From Isosphaeraceae bacterium EP7 (GTDB lineage: Bacteria > Planctomycetota > Planctomycetia > Isosphaerales > Isosphaeraceae): a stretch of 64,000 nt of DNA. The notes under the pieces were generated by a model. The model was not told the origin of the DNA. It worked only from the letters and a program-made list of their open reading frames with translations, and did no database searches. The position numbers and the translations under genes were made by a program. How positions within the stretch are numbered: position 1 is the stretch's first letter; every line of letters starts with the position of its first letter. Below, in pieces: positions 45,700 through 54,115 of this stretch. The stretch lies in NCBI GenBank assembly GCA_038400315.1, contig CP151667.1, positions 4,785,174-4,849,173 on the forward strand, read 5' to 3'.

Positions 45700-46863
45700 T
45701 TATTTCCGAGCGTCTTCCGTCCAATGATCGGCCAAATGCCTGGCGGTCAGGACATGCATCGCGGACATTGCCGCGTGAATCGCGTCCAGGCTGGTCCCGA
45801 CATACTTCTCGACGACCGCCGCGGCGATCTCGAAGGCGACGACGTTCTCGACGATCACGCTTGCGGCGGGCACCGCACAGACGTCGGAACGCTCATAAGT
45901 CGCCGGCTGAGCCTGCTTGGTCGCCATGTTGATCGAGGGGCCGCGAGTGGCCAGCGTGCTGATCGGCTTCTTGCTGGCTCGGACGAGGATCGGCTCGGCG
46001 TTGGATGTCCCCCCCTCGATCCCACCGGCATTGTTCGTCGGCCTGCGGAAACCGAAACGGCGATCTTCGGGCGAATGATCCGGATCGAACGAGATCGAAT
46101 CCATCACCTTCGAGCCGGGCCTGCGGGCGGCTTCGACCCCCAGGCCGATCTCGACCCCCTTGATCGCCTGGATGCTCATGACGGCCGCGGCCAGCCGAGC
46201 ATCGAGCTTGCGGTCATACTGGACGTGGCTGCCGAGGCCGATGGGGCAGCCGGTGACGATGGCCTCGACGATCCCGCCGAGTGTGTCGCCCGCAGCCTTC
46301 GCCGCATCAATCGCCGCAATGATGGCGGCATCGGCTCCGGGGTTCAGGCTGTAGACCGGGCTGGAATCACGGACGGCCAGATCATGAGAGAGAGGGACGG
46401 CTTCGATCCCGCCCAGTTCGCGGACGTAGCCGAAGACCTGGATCTCCAGCTCTCGCAGGAGCAAGCGGGCGAGGGCCCCGACGGCGACCCGCAAGGCGGT
46501 TTCGCGGGCACTGGCGCGTTCGAGCACCTGGCGGATGCCGGTCTGATAGTTGAGCGAGCCCGCAAGGTCGACGTGCCCTCCCCTGGGCGAGGTCGGCTGC
46601 GCGAGGCGCTCCAGCTTCGAGTCGTTGTTGACCAGCCTGAGCGTGATCGGGGCGCCGGTCGTCACGCCGTGGAAGGTGCCCGACTCGATGAAGACGAGGT
46701 CGGTCTCCAGCGTCTGGCGTTTCCCTCGGCCGTAGCCCCCCTGCCGGCGCCTGAGCTCGCCGTCGATGAAATCCTTATCGATCGCGACGCCGGAGGGGAA
46801 CCCTTCGACGATCGCCGTCAGGGCCGGGCCGTGCGACTCGCCGGCGGTCAGATAGCGGAGCAT
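45700..46863 (-). CDS. aroC: Chorismate synthase
   Basis: 387 residues, a full-length FMN-dependent lyase for the last step of the shikimate pathway. The signature GESHGPALTAIVEGFPSG opens the protein, followed by RRQGGYGRGKRQTLE, and the later signatures GSHVQYDRKLDARLA and GIEGGTSNAEPI are intact. The ATG at 46863 follows the purC stop with a one-base gap, so aroC is translationally coupled to purC. Unrelated biosynthetic neighbours are usual for planctomycetes. Confidence 0.97.
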   Translation of the reverse strand: MLRYLTAGESHGPALTAIVEGFPSGVAIDKDFIDGELRRRQGGYGRGKRQTLETDLVFIESGTFHGVTTGAPITLRLVNNDSKLERLAQPTSPRGGHVDLAGSLNYQTGIRQVLERASARETALRVAVGALARLLLRELEIQVFGYVRELGGIEAVPLSHDLAVRDSSPVYSLNPGADAAIIAAIDAAKAAGDTLGGIVEAIVTGCPIGLGSHVQYDRKLDARLAAAVMSIQAIKGVEIGLGVEAARRPGSKVMDSISFDPDHSPEDRRFGFRRPTNNAGGIEGGTSNAEPILVRASKKPISTLATRGPSINMATKQAQPATYERSDVCAVPAASVIVENVVAFEIAAAVVEKYVGTSLDAIHAAMSAMHVLTARHLADHWTEDARK

Positions 46864-46864
46864 G

Positions 46865-47764
46865 TCATTCCCAGGTGAAGGCGCGGCCGGTCAGCGTCTC
46901 GTAAGCCTGCACATATTTGGCGCGGGTGAGTTCGACGACTTCGGCGGGCAGTGGCGGAGCCTCGCTCGACTTGTCCCAACCCGACGCGTCGAGCCAGTCT
47001 CTCACATATTGCTTGTCGAAGGAGGGCTGCGGGCCCCCCTCGGCGTACTTGTCGGCGGGCCAGTAGCGTGAGCTGTCCGGGGTGAGGACCTCGTCGACCA
47101 GCATCAGCTCGCGCGTTGCCGAGTCTCGGCCCCACTCAAACTTGGTGTCGGCGAGGATCAGGCCGACGTTTGCCGCGTGCTCGGCGGCGAGACTGTAAAC
47201 ATCCAGACTGGCCCGCCTCAGCTTGTCGGCCGTCTCGATGCCGGTGACCTGGGCCATCGTCTCGAAGGAGACGTTCTCGTCGTGGCCGGCGTCGGCCTTG
47301 GTCGCGGGGGTGAAGATTGGCGGGTCGATGCGGCTCGACTCCACCAGGCCCTCGGCCAGCCGCTCGCCGCAGACGGTGCCGCTCTGGCGATATTCCCGCC
47401 AGCCGCTCCCCGAGAGGTAGCCCCGGACGACGCACTCGAACGGGACGACTTCGGCCTTCTTCACGACCATGGAACGTCCGCGAAGCTGCTCGATCTCGGT
47501 CGGATCAAGTCCAAGGCCAGCGTCGACGGGATTGGTCGAGATGAGGTGGTGGCGGACGCCGAGCTTGGAGAACCAGAACTCGCTCAGGCCGGTGAGGATC
47601 CGCCCTTTGTCCGGGATGCCCGTGGGGAGGATCCAGTCGTAGGCGCTAATCCGATCGGTGGCCACGATCAGGAGGCGGTCGCCCAGGTCGTAGACATCCC
47701 TGACCTTGCCGCGCCGGCAAGGCAGGCCCCGTCCCAGGTCGGATCGCGTATACGCCTCGCCCAT
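46865..47764 (-). CDS. purC: Phosphoribosylaminoimidazole-succinocarboxamide synthase
   Basis: 299 residues from the ATG at 47764. Purine synthesis enzyme joining CAIR and aspartate with ATP. Motifs: [35 protein letters not shown], then [32 protein letters not shown] and the ATP-site segment [10 protein letters not shown], then [14 protein letters not shown]. Length matches the longer PurC type (SAICAR synthetase of yeast-like form). An upstream extension to 47881 is not family-like. Overlap-adjacent to aroC. Divergent from a glycosyltransferase-like gene. Confidence 0.97.
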   Translation of the reverse strand: MGEAYTRSDLGRGLPCRRGKVRDVYDLGDRLLIVATDRISAYDWILPTGIPDKGRILTGLSEFWFSKLGVRHHLISTNPVDAGLGLDPTEIEQLRGRSMVVKKAEVVPFECVVRGYLSGSGWREYRQSGTVCGERLAEGLVESSRIDPPIFTPATKADAGHDENVSFETMAQVTGIETADKLRRASLDVYSLAAEHAANVGLILADTKFEWGRDSATRELMLVDEVLTPDSSRYWPADKYAEGGPQPSFDKQYVRDWLDASGWDKSSEAPPLPAEVVELTRAKYVQAYETLTGRAFTWE

Positions 47765-47934
47765 CGCCGGCTCATCTCCCGTGATCAATCGACTTCGATC
47801 GCGATTCTCGACTCTAATCCAATCCCCTGAAACCGACAACCCAGGGTGGTCATTGCATGCAGTCGGCCCGAGATGGGTCACCAGCCTCGCAACCGAACTC
47901 GTCTCCCCGGCCTGGGCCCGATATCATCGGACCC

Positions 47935-49395
47935 ATGAAGACGCTGCCGATCATGATGCTCGGATTGGGGACGGCCCTCGTCCTGGTGCTGACTCTGGGA
48001 ATCGCCGGCGGACGCATCCCGACCGGCGTGGTTGGCGAATGGACGTGGCTCAAAATCCCGTTTTCACCCAATCTCGGGGGGCTTACGCTCGGGCTTGCCG
48101 TCGTCGTTGCGTATGCTTTGTTTGCGGGCCTGGGTTGGAGGGGCGTCGCCCGCAAGGGTCGGGCCAGGACGTTTTGGCTCGTGGGCCTCACTGGTGGCTC
48201 GGCCCTGACTCAGCTTGCACTTACCAGCGCGGCGCCCATCGGCTACGACTTCGCCAAGTGGAGCTTCGCGCTCTATAGCCCGGGTTCCAGCGGATATTAC
48301 ACGGTGGCGAAGCAACAGGTCTCGGCCGATCCCCGGAGATTCCTGGCCGAATATCCCGCCTGGATCAAGGGACAGGATGCCCTGCATGTCGGGACCCACC
48401 CGCCTGGTCTCTTCATGACGTCCTATGCCATGCTCCGACTGATGGAAAAATTCCCTTCCCTCGCCCGAGTTATCTGCGACTTCCTACCCCGCTCACTCGA
48501 CGAGGGATACCGACAGCTCGACGCTCTCTCGCGTCTTCCTAGAGCAGACCGAGCGGCTATGGCGGCGACGGGTCTGCTGATGCTCCTGGCGTGCTCCGCG
48601 ACGGTCTTGCCGATCTATGCGCTTGCACGGATCTCGGTGGAGCCGCGCGCGGCATGGTGCGCGGCGGCCCTCTGGCCGGTCGTCCCGTCGTCGATCCTCT
48701 TCGGTCCCGGGGCCGACACTGCCTTCCCTCTGCTGGCAACGCTGGCCCTTGCCCTGACGGGTTGGTCCGGTGTGCGCCGCGGCCGGTTGGGCTTCGGATT
48801 GGCAATCGGTGCGGGATTGGCCTTGGGGGTCGGGACTCTCTTCACCCTGGCCTTCTTCCCTGTCGGCCTGATCGCGGGGCTCATCCTCGGCTCGGCCCGA
48901 CTGGGAATCCGCCCGCGACTGGAGCGGATCGGGGCCGTGGGTGGAGGCTTCCTGGCGATAGTCCTCCTGTTCTGGGCGATCACCGGGGCCAACCCATTCG
49001 TGGTCTGGTGGTGGAACCAGGCGAATCACGGCCGATTTTACGTGGAGTATCCACGGACTTACTGGATCTGGATCTTCGTCAATGTCCTGGAGCTGGCAGT
49101 CGGCCTCGGCCTGCCGATCTTCGTCTGGGCCCTGGCCGGCCTTGGCCCTCGAACTTTGATCCCGAGGCCGGTCTGGGCCGGTGTCGGTGTGTTGATCCTG
49201 CTCAACCTCAGCGGCAAGAACCTGAGCGAGGTCGCCAGGATCTGGCTGATCTTCATGCCGACCCTGGTCATCGCGGCCGGCTGGGGGATGGCTCGGCTTG
49301 GCGGCGGAGCCAGGACGCTTGGCGCGACGATCGTTCTCACAGGGCTTCAGACGATGGCACTCCAGGTTCTGATCCAGGTGGTTTACCCCACCTGA
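47935..49395 (+). CDS. Polytopic membrane protein, mannosyltransferase-like (GT-C)
   Basis: 486 residues from the ATG at 47935 with about eleven to twelve hydrophobic segments. The long extracytoplasmic loop contains HVGTHPPGLFMTSYAML, the T-H-P-P-G motif common in the PMT/GT39-like superfamily, and FSPNLGGLTLGLAVVV and DFAKWSF precede it. C-terminal segments are Trp/Phe-rich (FVVWWWNQANHGRFY). The sugar donor and acceptor are unknown. Divergent from purC by about 170 bases; convergent with the SctQ-like gene (7-base gap). Confidence 0.78.
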   Translation: MKTLPIMMLGLGTALVLVLTLGIAGGRIPTGVVGEWTWLKIPFSPNLGGLTLGLAVVVAYALFAGLGWRGVARKGRARTFWLVGLTGGSALTQLALTSAAPIGYDFAKWSFALYSPGSSGYYTVAKQQVSADPRRFLAEYPAWIKGQDALHVGTHPPGLFMTSYAMLRLMEKFPSLARVICDFLPRSLDEGYRQLDALSRLPRADRAAMAATGLLMLLACSATVLPIYALARISVEPRAAWCAAALWPVVPSSILFGPGADTAFPLLATLALALTGWSGVRRGRLGFGLAIGAGLALGVGTLFTLAFFPVGLIAGLILGSARLGIRPRLERIGAVGGGFLAIVLLFWAITGANPFVVWWWNQANHGRFYVEYPRTYWIWIFVNVLELAVGLGLPIFVWALAGLGPRTLIPRPVWAGVGVLILLNLSGKNLSEVARIWLIFMPTLVIAAGWGMARLGGGARTLGATIVLTGLQTMALQVLIQVVYPT

Positions 49396-49402
49396 CGGCA
49401 AA

Positions 49403-50653
49403 CTACAGGAAGACATTCGTCAGGCGGATGGCCAGCTCCGTGTCGAGTTGGACCAGCTCTCCGCGGGCAACGAGGCGCCCGTTCGACGTGAGTTCGACCG
49501 GCTCACGCGGGTTACGCCCCATCTCGACAATGTCGCCGGGCTTCAGGTCGGCGACCCGCCCGAGCGAGAGGTTAACCCGACCCAGTTCTACGACGAGCGT
49601 GACGGGGATCTCGGTAGCCGGAAGGGCCGCCGGCGCCGGGGTTGTCTCGGCAGCTTCCGCGTCCTGATTGATGCTCACGGCGATGGGCCCTCGAGGGGTC
49701 TGGACTCTGAGGTGATGACTGGAAAGCCGGAGCTTGGCCCCCGCAGAGCCCGGCTCGACGTCGGCGAGAAACATCGAACGACCGTCCCGGTCGGTGAGCA
49801 TCAGCTTGACCGTCCCCCCGGGGCTGGCGACCGAGCCCCCGAGCGGTGCGCCGTCGATGGGCAAGACCCCACGAGGTCTCAGAGCACTCAGCCCTCGCGG
49901 TAAAGTGACCGTCCCGGCCTCGGCTCGCCAGATTCCGTCGAGGTCCGGGAGCGGTCGCGAGTCGAATCGACTCGATCGATCGGCGTTTTCCGGAACGCGT
50001 TCCGATAAGGCCCGAAGAACCACGGACTCGGGCAGCCACAGTCTGAGGGATCCCGTCACCCGGCCAAGGTGAACCGGCCAGCGGATCGTGCAGACCTGGC
50101 CTAGCCCCGAGGGATTGAATGGATCGGGACCCACACGATCGAGTCGCAGATCAAAGGGCCCGAGAATGCCGGCCAGTTCGCGGAGATGCCCGAGGAAGCG
50201 AGCTGCAACATGGGTGAGAATGCCCCACTCGACTGGCGTGACCTGGAGGTTATCTTCTCCAGGCTGACGATCGAAGCCGAGCAGGCGGTCGACCATTGCG
50301 TGCGCCAGGGCCGTGTCGACAGCCAGGGCAACGCGGGTTTCGAGACGAGGCCAGACGAACTCGGCGATCACGCCCGGCCGCTTCAATCCCGAAGGACGCC
50401 AGCGAACCTCTGGGGGATCGAACACGATCTCGTCTGGCCGAACGTTGATGAGGGCCTGCCGAAAAAGCCTTTCGGCCTGATCTGTGGCCAGGGAGCGGCC
50501 GAGCGACTCCTGGATTCGCCCCAGCTTGGGAAGATTGCCGAACACGCCCGACCAAGCGTGAGAAACCTGGGTCTTGGCTTCGGAACCCGGACCAGGGTCG
50601 ATCGGAACCTCTCCATCCAGGATGAATGCGGGCGATTTCTGCTCGCGGGTCAT
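49403..50653 (-). CDS. SctQ-like type III secretion/flagellar C-ring protein (FliM/FliN family)
   Basis: 416 residues from the ATG at 50653, with AGGAAGG five bases upstream. The C-terminal about 70 residues (EIPVTLVVELGRVNLSLGRV, then ADLKPGDIVEMGRNPREPVE, then LVARGELVQLDTELAIRLTN) are a clear SpoA/FliN surface-presentation domain. The middle carries FliM-like features (WPRLETRVALAVDTALAHAM, then DRLLGFDRQP) and a preceding SpoA-like copy. This layout, a FliM-like middle fused to FliN-like end, is that of SctQ (YscQ/HrcQ/Spa33) of non-flagellar type III secretion. The N-terminus has a Pro-rich linker. The neighbour 14 bases upstream is an unknown gene in the same unit; no other Sct or Fli gene is in the window. 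Confidence 0.82.
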   Translation of the reverse strand: MTREQKSPAFILDGEVPIDPGPGSEAKTQVSHAWSGVFGNLPKLGRIQESLGRSLATDQAERLFRQALINVRPDEIVFDPPEVRWRPSGLKRPGVIAEFVWPRLETRVALAVDTALAHAMVDRLLGFDRQPGEDNLQVTPVEWGILTHVAARFLGHLRELAGILGPFDLRLDRVGPDPFNPSGLGQVCTIRWPVHLGRVTGSLRLWLPESVVLRALSERVPENADRSSRFDSRPLPDLDGIWRAEAGTVTLPRGLSALRPRGVLPIDGAPLGGSVASPGGTVKLMLTDRDGRSMFLADVEPGSAGAKLRLSSHHLRVQTPRGPIAVSINQDAEAAETTPAPAALPATEIPVTLVVELGRVNLSLGRVADLKPGDIVEMGRNPREPVELTSNGRLVARGELVQLDTELAIRLTNVFL

Positions 50654-50667
50654 GGATGCCTTCCTGT

Positions 50668-51561
50668 CTAAGCCGGCCATTCAAGCAGTTGACGGGCTTC
50701 CAGCCCTCGGATCGCGTGCTCGACCAGGAGCGACTCGCCGCCAATCCAGAGCCGAGTTTTGGGAAGGACGACCGACATCCTTGCACGGATCTGCTTGGCC
50801 AGTGTGTAAGGGAGGTGCTGGAGCGTCCAGCGGACGCGAGTCGGCTCGACGAGCGAGAGAAGCCTGGCCGCCGTGGTCAATCCGAGCGAGGCGATCCCCC
50901 GGAAGTCGGTCGTTGGCAGGGCTTCGACCTCACGAAGAGTCAGCGCCGGGAATCTGGGATCGAATCGATCGATTGCCGGCTCGAATGGCGTGCCACTCCC
51001 GGAGGCTTTGGTACCTCGCACAGCCCATGTTCGCTTCAGCGTCCCGATTTCATGGGCCAGTCGAAGCAGGGCCATCGAGCCGAGACGACTCAAGGCAACG
51101 ACGACGGGCGGATCATCGGGACTTGGGGCTCCGCCGACCAGCCTCTCGGTCCAAAGGATCAAGGCGCGCCAGACGGACTCGGGATCGGGCTCATGTCGCG
51201 GGTCGAGTTCCGTGTCGTCGAGGCCAAACTCGCGTCGGAGGATTGCCTCGATCCGGCCTGAGGAGTTTCGTACCACCGTGCGGACAACTGCCGGCGACTC
51301 TTCCCGGAGTGCTCGGACGATCCAGGTCGAGTGGATGCGCGAGAGGTCGACATGCGCTTCGGCAGAATGCCAGCGACGCAGACGTTCCGACGCTCCCTCG
51401 CTTTCATTTTCGTGATCAGCTTCGACGGCCCCTCGAAGCCGATCCTGGAAGGCTTCGGTGAGGCCCGCCCAGAAGACCTCGTCGGTGGCCTCGCCCGAGT
51501 CGCGTATCGAGAGGGCGAAGGCCGCCTCGGCGGTGGAGTTCGATGACGCACGCTCGACCAT
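50668..51561 (-). CDS. Hypothetical protein in an operon with the SctQ-like gene
   Basis: 297 residues from the ATG at 51561, with GGGAGG upstream; an earlier ATG at 51615 is not preferred. Soluble, helical, with Leu/Arg-rich heptads: STWIVRALREESPAVVRTVV, LGLTTAARLLSLVEPTRVRW and LQHLPYTLAKQIRARMSVVL. The last two loosely recall FliG-type repeats (LREESPAVV compared with L-x-E-x-P-Q in FliG), and SctK/SctL-type stator-linker proteins often precede SctQ. This similarity is weak and by eye. The stop lies 14 bases before the SctQ-like start, so the two almost certainly act together. Confidence 0.6.
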   Translation of the reverse strand: MVERASSNSTAEAAFALSIRDSGEATDEVFWAGLTEAFQDRLRGAVEADHENESEGASERLRRWHSAEAHVDLSRIHSTWIVRALREESPAVVRTVVRNSSGRIEAILRREFGLDDTELDPRHEPDPESVWRALILWTERLVGGAPSPDDPPVVVALSRLGSMALLRLAHEIGTLKRTWAVRGTKASGSGTPFEPAIDRFDPRFPALTLREVEALPTTDFRGIASLGLTTAARLLSLVEPTRVRWTLQHLPYTLAKQIRARMSVVLPKTRLWIGGESLLVEHAIRGLEARQLLEWPA

Positions 51562-51843
51562 CGATCCTCCCGGATGAATGCCTCCCGGATCGCTCGCCGC
51601 AAGTGCGAACTCCAACGACCTCGATTAGATCTCCGCGCGGCCCGCAACGCTCCACATATTTCCGTCGATCGACCGATTTTCGCGGCCGGGTGGACGAGCA
51701 TCGAACCCCCTCGCCTGTCGGGTGTCTTGTCTGGGGCGTGCAATGATTGGTATGCTGATCCGCTTCTAAGGCTGGGACCCCGCGGCGGCGAGATGCCTCG
51801 ATCGACCGCGTTGCGGGCCGGCCAGCTTCAGCGAGATGGTGCG

Positions 51844-52437
51844 ATGTCGACCCCGAATCCTTCGAAGTCCGACGGCTCGTCCGGCCGGATGCGGCATGTG
51901 CTCTCGGCCCTGGTGCAGAACCAGCCCGGTGTCCTGGCCCACGTCTCCGGCATGTTCGCCTCGCGCGGATATAACATCGACAGCCTGGCGGTCGGCGAGA
52001 CCGAAGACCCGCAGATCTCCCGGATTACCGTCGTCGTCAGGGGCGATAACCGGGTCCTGGAGCAGATCCGTAAGCAGCTCGAGAAGATCGTCACGGTCGT
52101 CCGGGTCCAGGATATCTCCCGCGAGAACTTCGTCGAGCGGGACCTGATGCTGATCTCGGTGAACGTGCCCCCCGAGCGACGGATCGAGGTCCAGGCCCTC
52201 GTCCAGATGTTCCGCGGTCGAGTGGTGGACGTCGGCCCCGACCAGTTGATGATCGAGATCTCCGGCCAGGAGAAGAAGATCGAGGCCTTCATCGAGGCCG
52301 TCCGCTTCTATGGGATCCGCGAGCTTGCCCGCACCGGCCGCATCGCGCTCGTCCGCGGCAGCCACCCTTCCACGCTCGACGACGACGCGATTACCGACGA
52401 GCCGGCTGAGGCCGTCGTCGGGCACTCGAACCTCTGA
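51844..52437 (+). CDS. ilvN: Acetolactate synthase small (regulatory) subunit
   Basis: 197 residues from the ATG at 51844; earlier in-frame starts reach to 51574 but add non-family sequence. The ACT domain (RHVLSALVQNQPGVLAHVSG, then MFASRGYNIDSLAVGETED) is followed by the C-terminal IlvN domain with VERDLMLISVNVPPERRIEV and MIEISGQEKKIEAFIEAV. It binds valine and restrains the large subunit. No ilvB is in the window; the next plus-strand gene is ilvC after a 289-base gap. Confidence 0.95.
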   Translation: MSTPNPSKSDGSSGRMRHVLSALVQNQPGVLAHVSGMFASRGYNIDSLAVGETEDPQISRITVVVRGDNRVLEQIRKQLEKIVTVVRVQDISRENFVERDLMLISVNVPPERRIEVQALVQMFRGRVVDVGPDQLMIEISGQEKKIEAFIEAVRFYGIRELARTGRIALVRGSHPSTLDDDAITDEPAEAVVGHSNL

Positions 52438-52726
52438 TCGATCGCATCGGACCGATCCTGCCCCTGCCCCTTCTCGCGAGAGGCACGGGGCTTCGCTCGT
52501 CGTCGCCGCCGCGAATCTGGACTGAGTCCATCGCCCTCCCGGATCGCGATAAGATCGAGGTCGATTCGGCTGGACTGGGATGGGAACGACGGGGTTCGGA
52601 TGTCGTAGGTCTGACCGTCCCCCGGGTCCGTAGACGTCCGGACGCAGACTGCGTCTCGCAATTTTGTACCGCTTGGAATTAGGACCGTCCCGAGCAGGAC
52701 GGCCGCAATTGCTTCGAGGATTGACC
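52438..52726. promoter_or_regulatory. ilvN-ilvC spacer with a GC-rich hairpin
   Basis: 289 bases without a gene. A hairpin-like element lies near 52466-52491 (GCCCC and GGGGC around TCTCGCGAGA). It could end the ilvN message or form an attenuator before ilvC; I saw no leader peptide rich in branched-chain codons. An ilvC ribosome site (GAGGA) lies just upstream of 52727. Confidence 0.35.
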
Positions 52727-53731
52727 ATGCCGGCCACGATGTACTACGACCAGGATGCCGATCTCGGCCTGCTCAAGGGCAAGACGATCGCCATCATCGG
52801 CTATGGCAGCCAGGGGCACGCCCAGGCCCAGAATCTCCGCGACTCGGGCTGCACCGTCGTGGTCGGCCAGCGTCCCGGTTCGGCCAACTACGACGCGGCC
52901 ATCCGCGACGGCTTCAAGCCCGTCTCCGCCGCCGAGGCCGCCGCGGCCGGCGACCTGATCAACATCTTGCTGCCCGACGAAGTGCAGGGCGACATCTACG
53001 AGAAGGACATCAAGCCGCACCTGAAGCCGGGCAACCTGCTGCTCTGCTCGCACGGCTTCAACATCCATTTCGGTCAGGTCGTGCCGCCGAAGGGGGTCGA
53101 TTCGGCCCTCATCGCTCCTAAGGGTCCCGGCCACCTCGTCCGCAGCGAGTACGTCAAGGGCGGCGGCGTTCCCTGCCTCATCGCCACCGGCGACGGCTGC
53201 TCACCGGCCGGCAAGGCCCTGGCCCTGGCCTATGCCAAGGGGATCGGCGGCACGCGCGGCGGCGTGCTCGAGACGACCTTCGCCGAGGAGACCGAGACCG
53301 ACCTGTTCGGCGAGCAGGTCGTCCTCTGCGGCGGCGTGTCCGCGCTCGTGAAGATGGGCTTCGAGACGCTGGTCGAGGCCGGATACCAGCCTGAGAGCGC
53401 CTACTTCGAGTGCATGCACGAGCTGAAGTTGATCGTCGACCTGATGTATCAGGGCGGCCTCAACTACATGCGCTACAGCATCTCGAATACCGCCGAGTAT
53501 GGCGACTACACCCGCGGCCCGCGCATCATCAATGAGCAGACCCGGGTCGAGATGAAGAAGATTCTCGCCGAGATCCAGTCGGGCCAGTTCGCCCGCGAGT
53601 GGATCCTCGAGAACAAGGCGAACAGGCCTGGCTTCCTCGCCACCCGCCGCCGCGAGCAGAATCACCCGGTCGAGAAGGTCGGCAAGCGCCTCCGCGGCCT
53701 GATGACCTGGATCGACTCCAAGGACGTCTGA
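52727..53731 (+). CDS. ilvC: Ketol-acid reductoisomerase
   Basis: 334 residues from the ATG at 52727, with GAGGA six bases upstream. Class I KARI acting in valine/isoleucine synthesis. NADPH site [33 protein letters not shown], the metal-binding acidic region [21 protein letters not shown] and the knotted C-terminal domain [19 protein letters not shown] are all present. The loop after the Rossmann motif ([11 protein letters not shown]) contains an Arg expected for NADP specificity. Followed after 71 bases by a ferredoxin gene. Confidence 0.98.
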   Translation: MPATMYYDQDADLGLLKGKTIAIIGYGSQGHAQAQNLRDSGCTVVVGQRPGSANYDAAIRDGFKPVSAAEAAAAGDLINILLPDEVQGDIYEKDIKPHLKPGNLLLCSHGFNIHFGQVVPPKGVDSALIAPKGPGHLVRSEYVKGGGVPCLIATGDGCSPAGKALALAYAKGIGGTRGGVLETTFAEETETDLFGEQVVLCGGVSALVKMGFETLVEAGYQPESAYFECMHELKLIVDLMYQGGLNYMRYSISNTAEYGDYTRGPRIINEQTRVEMKKILAEIQSGQFAREWILENKANRPGFLATRRREQNHPVEKVGKRLRGLMTWIDSKDV

Positions 53732-53802
53732 GCGAATCCGAGCCCGCCGGTGCGGCCCACGATGGTCGCGCCGGCGTCTCCTCTCCGGGGGCGAGTCCTC
53801 CC

Positions 53803-54036
53803 ATGGCCGACAAGACGCGCAAGGTCGCCGAGAATGTGCCCGGTCGTTACTTCGTCGATGTCACATGCATCGACTGCGACCTCTGCCGAGAAACTGCGCC
53901 TGGAAACTTTTCCCGCCAGGATAAGGCCCGCTACAGCTTCGTCTCGCACCAACCGCTCGACCCTGCCGAGGAAACCGCCTGCATGGTCGCCCTCGAAGAA
54001 TGCCCGGTCGAGGCGATCGGCTATCTCCCTTCCTGA
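53803..54036 (+). CDS. Ferredoxin, single [4Fe-4S]-type
   Basis: 77 residues from the ATG at 53803. Cysteine ligands lie in [17 protein letters not shown] and the later [13 protein letters not shown], giving the C-x2-C-x2-C ... C-P layout of a one-cluster bacterial/Thermotoga-type ferredoxin. There is no second CxxCxxC set. The middle segment ([19 protein letters not shown]) includes an extra cysteine that could form a disulfide. Electron partner unknown. Ends before a hairpin that is shared with the convergent cyanophycin synthetase gene. Confidence 0.9.
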   Translation: MADKTRKVAENVPGRYFVDVTCIDCDLCRETAPGNFSRQDKARYSFVSHQPLDPAEETACMVALEECPVEAIGYLPS

Positions 54037-54072
54037 CCGTTGGCGATTTCGGTCCGAGAACGGACAAGCAAC

Positions 54073-54108
54073 CCGGCCCGCCGCACCTTGAATGGTTTGG
54101 CGGGCCGG
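54073..54108. terminator. Bidirectional hairpin between ferredoxin and cphA
   Basis: Arms CCGGCCCGCC and GGCGGGCCGG with a 16-base loop. It lies 37 bases after the ferredoxin stop and 8 bases before the cphA stop (54116) on the other strand. Confidence 0.6.
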
Positions 54109-54115
54109 ATTCCGT

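Noticed and set aside
49403-51561. A complete flagellar or type III secretion cluster
   Set aside because: Only the SctQ-like gene and one unknown gene are present; no other component is in the window.
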